DNA of 19,095 nucleotides from Agrocybe praecox (Eukaryota; Basidiomycota; Agaricomycetes; Agaricales; Agrocybaceae): the NCBI GenBank assembly GCA_964017145.1, contig CAXHKQ010000210.1:1-19095 (forward strand). Reading direction: 5' to 3'. Of this stretch, positions 16,994-19,095 are shown piece after piece. The notes under the pieces were generated by a model. That model saw only the letters and a list, made by a program, of their open reading frames with translations, did no database searches and was not told the DNA's origin. The first letter of the stretch is position 1; each line of letters opens with the position of its first letter. The position numbers were made by a program, and so were the translations under genes.

Positions 16994-19095
16994 GTCGATA
17001 CGCTGTACTTCACTTCTGTGTTGTCGTTGTTGTCGTCGTCTAGTTTGGGGACCAATTTGGCGGAAGCTGGTGCGGCAGGCAGGCTTTCTGCTGACGAATT
17101 TTCGCATCAATCAACCTCAATCAACGATGTCGTGCGGCGCATGTGCATGGTCTTCGCCCGTGCTCGCATGCAAAACATAAAGTTTGGTACTCACAGCGTT
17201 CGGCAGACACAAGAAAAGCCATTCACTTGTCTAATGAAATTTGCATCGAGTGGGCGACGTCACGCACGCTGCAAGCAGCTACTTCAGCGTAACATACGGC
17301 CCCGTTGGTGATGCACAAAAACTTGATCGCACACACGCCGCAGACATCGACATCAAAGTATGCAGCATAGATGCATAGACGATCGGAAGTGTTGCCTCGG
17401 GCAGGTGGCGAGTTGAAGAGACTCGTCGGACCTCTCGATTGGCCGACCAATTTGAACACTTGATTGGGGAAATTTGTGGAAATTCCGCATAAGCAATTAT
17501 TCCATTCAAATTCGACCATGTTCACACTCATCCCGAAACACATCGACAGAAACTCATCTCGATGGAAATGTGTGCGCGAATTCCTTTCAATCAGTCCCCC
17601 TCCGGACAATATGTGTAATTTCATTAGTGCGCGTTGGATGCGTTCAATTTTCCCAACACGTCCGATGCGGTCCGACCAAAAAACGCATCTGCATGCACTG
17701 CACACAATGCATCATCGCGTGCGCTCGTCTCATCGCGAACAACAATTTAATCAAAAGCAACCACTCGATGGTCGGGCGGGGGGCGGCGTGAAAGTACAAA
17801 CGAGCGGGCACGAGTGCGAAACATGGCACATTCTCTCTCTCTGGTACTCCATACCAAATCGATGATCAACAAAAAAAAAACCATGCACACACGTGTGCCA
17901 GACTTTCAATTAAGAGACGCGTGGCTGTGGCTGCGCGCGTTTTTAATTTGACAAAACATTTTCACACATCGCGCGCCCGCCAGTTAATATAGCACGCGCA
18001 ATCGTACATGGGCAGTTTTTCCGCTGCGCCGGACTCGCATGCGCGAGCTCGTCGGAAAATGTGCGAATTGCGAATTGTTTCGCACTCGCGCTGCTGAGCT
18101 CAGCCGAACCGGCGTCGCATTTGCGCGTGCATTGTAACACGTCAAACGAGTGTGTGTTTGAGTACGTGCGTTTTATCACCACCACTGCGTGCGTGCATGT
18201 TCTGCAAACGAGGGCAGCAGCACAGCCAGCCGACGTCACTAACGGCAACGAATGCAAAAAATGGACACGAACATCGACGTCGCTCACATCGTTATTTTCT
18301 GCGTGAATATGCGCCGCGTTTGTGCGAGCCGAGCGTGTGAGTCTTTTAAACGTTGGCATACACATGCACACAAAGACACACTTTAACATTGGAGAAGCAG
18401 CACTTCGAGTGCAGCATTGCTTGTCCAACATATTAGCACTGTTCGTGTTTCTGCACATCGTCTCGATTGCGAAAAGGGTGCTGAATGCTGAAAACTCGTT
18501 CGGCTGGTTATTGCGTATAGTAGAAGCCGGCGTCTCTTGTTAGTGCCAATGTCTGTGTCTGCGAAAATGTGTGCAACTATGTGGAGTACGTGTATTTGTC
18601 AAGTTCCATAACTTTGAGTATATCAATCTTCGTTTTACATATTATTTCAATGTTAATAGGACTAAATGTGCATGAACATGTAATCGAATTACGGTCAACG
18701 AGTCGTAATTGAATACTCACAAATCTCGGTCCATTTCACAGCACATGTTAGTGATAATCAAGTGCGGATTTTCGTATCACCACGCATGATGCACGTTCCC
18801 ATGAACCGACCACAAAAAGTCAACGAATCCAATTCGCACAGAGCCGCCGACAGTTTCAATTAATAACGGCAGCGGACAGCGAATTGTCCATGATTTGCGC
18901 GAAAGCCGTCATGAATTATCATTAAATATATGCCACTAGTACACGTTTTAAAAGTCGCGAATATATCCATTTAAACAGGATACATCATCACATTTAATTG
19001 CATATGATTGACTTTGTGTGTTCGACGAAAAAACAACACCGACCGTTCTTTGTACAGTAAACCGTGCACACAAACGGACAAAAACAGCACACATC

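Larger units (their letters stand above)
15282..19095 (+). other. CycD: CycD intron 3 (partial, at least 3814 bp)
   Basis: It starts at the GTTAGT donor in phase 1 and runs off the window. It contains a C12 homopolymer close to the donor, a GT microsatellite at 16971, a G-run cluster near 15571, and GC-rich low-complexity patches around 16300-16620 and 17930-18300. No later CycD exon or other gene was recognised in it. Confidence 0.85.

Noticed and set aside
16739..17311. 190-codon + strand frame in intron 3
   Set aside because: It crosses the GT microsatellite (giving a Val-Cys run), shows no similarity to the missing CycD C-terminal region and has no phase-1 acceptor context that completes the family sequence.

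Overview
This window is eukaryotic genomic DNA and almost certainly comes from an insect. The best guess is a fly or mosquito, because of the dense CA/GT and CAG microsatellites, the large AT/GC compositional swings, the Inr+MTE+DPE-type core promoter and the cyclin sequence itself. The species cannot be named from the sequence alone. There are no operons, ribosome binding sites, CRISPR arrays, rRNA or tRNA genes that I can support.

The one protein-coding gene I can defend is Cyclin D (CycD) on the + strand. It begins at a likely TATA-less promoter (A+1 at 7744, with initiator, MTE-like and DPE elements at exactly the expected spacing). A 242-nt leader free of ATG follows. Three coding exons are then spliced in phase: 7986-8465, 9184-9399 and 15125-15281. 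They give 284 complete codons: a low-complexity N-terminal extension of about 100 residues, then most of the N-terminal cyclin fold with the CDK-binding Lys and Glu conserved. Exon 3 ends one base into a codon, so at least one more exon (rest of the cyclin C-terminal domain and tail) must lie beyond 19095. Intron 1 is 718 bp, intron 2 is 5725 bp, and intron 3 is at least 3814 bp.

Positions 1-7743 are upstream intergenic DNA. They contain GC/GT-rich low-complexity tracts, a probable decayed ACAGGGTG-ended element (1037-1576) holding a perfect 38-bp palindrome, three diverged copies of a GCCATCT-headed motif (4920-5137), and an AT-rich island (about 4370-6500). The island carries a clear foldback/MITE-type element with arms of about 130 bp (5514-6122). 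The open frames here are short, overlap on both strands, are rich in repeat-derived residues and resemble no family I recognise.

Intron 2 holds most of the microsatellites, several perfect short palindromes and a TATA-containing GC-rich patch (12919-13288) that might be an internal promoter. The most interesting points are two destruction-box-like motifs in the CycD N-terminal extension, a degenerate LxCxE pocket motif exactly where D cyclins carry theirs, and the unusually complete core promoter.
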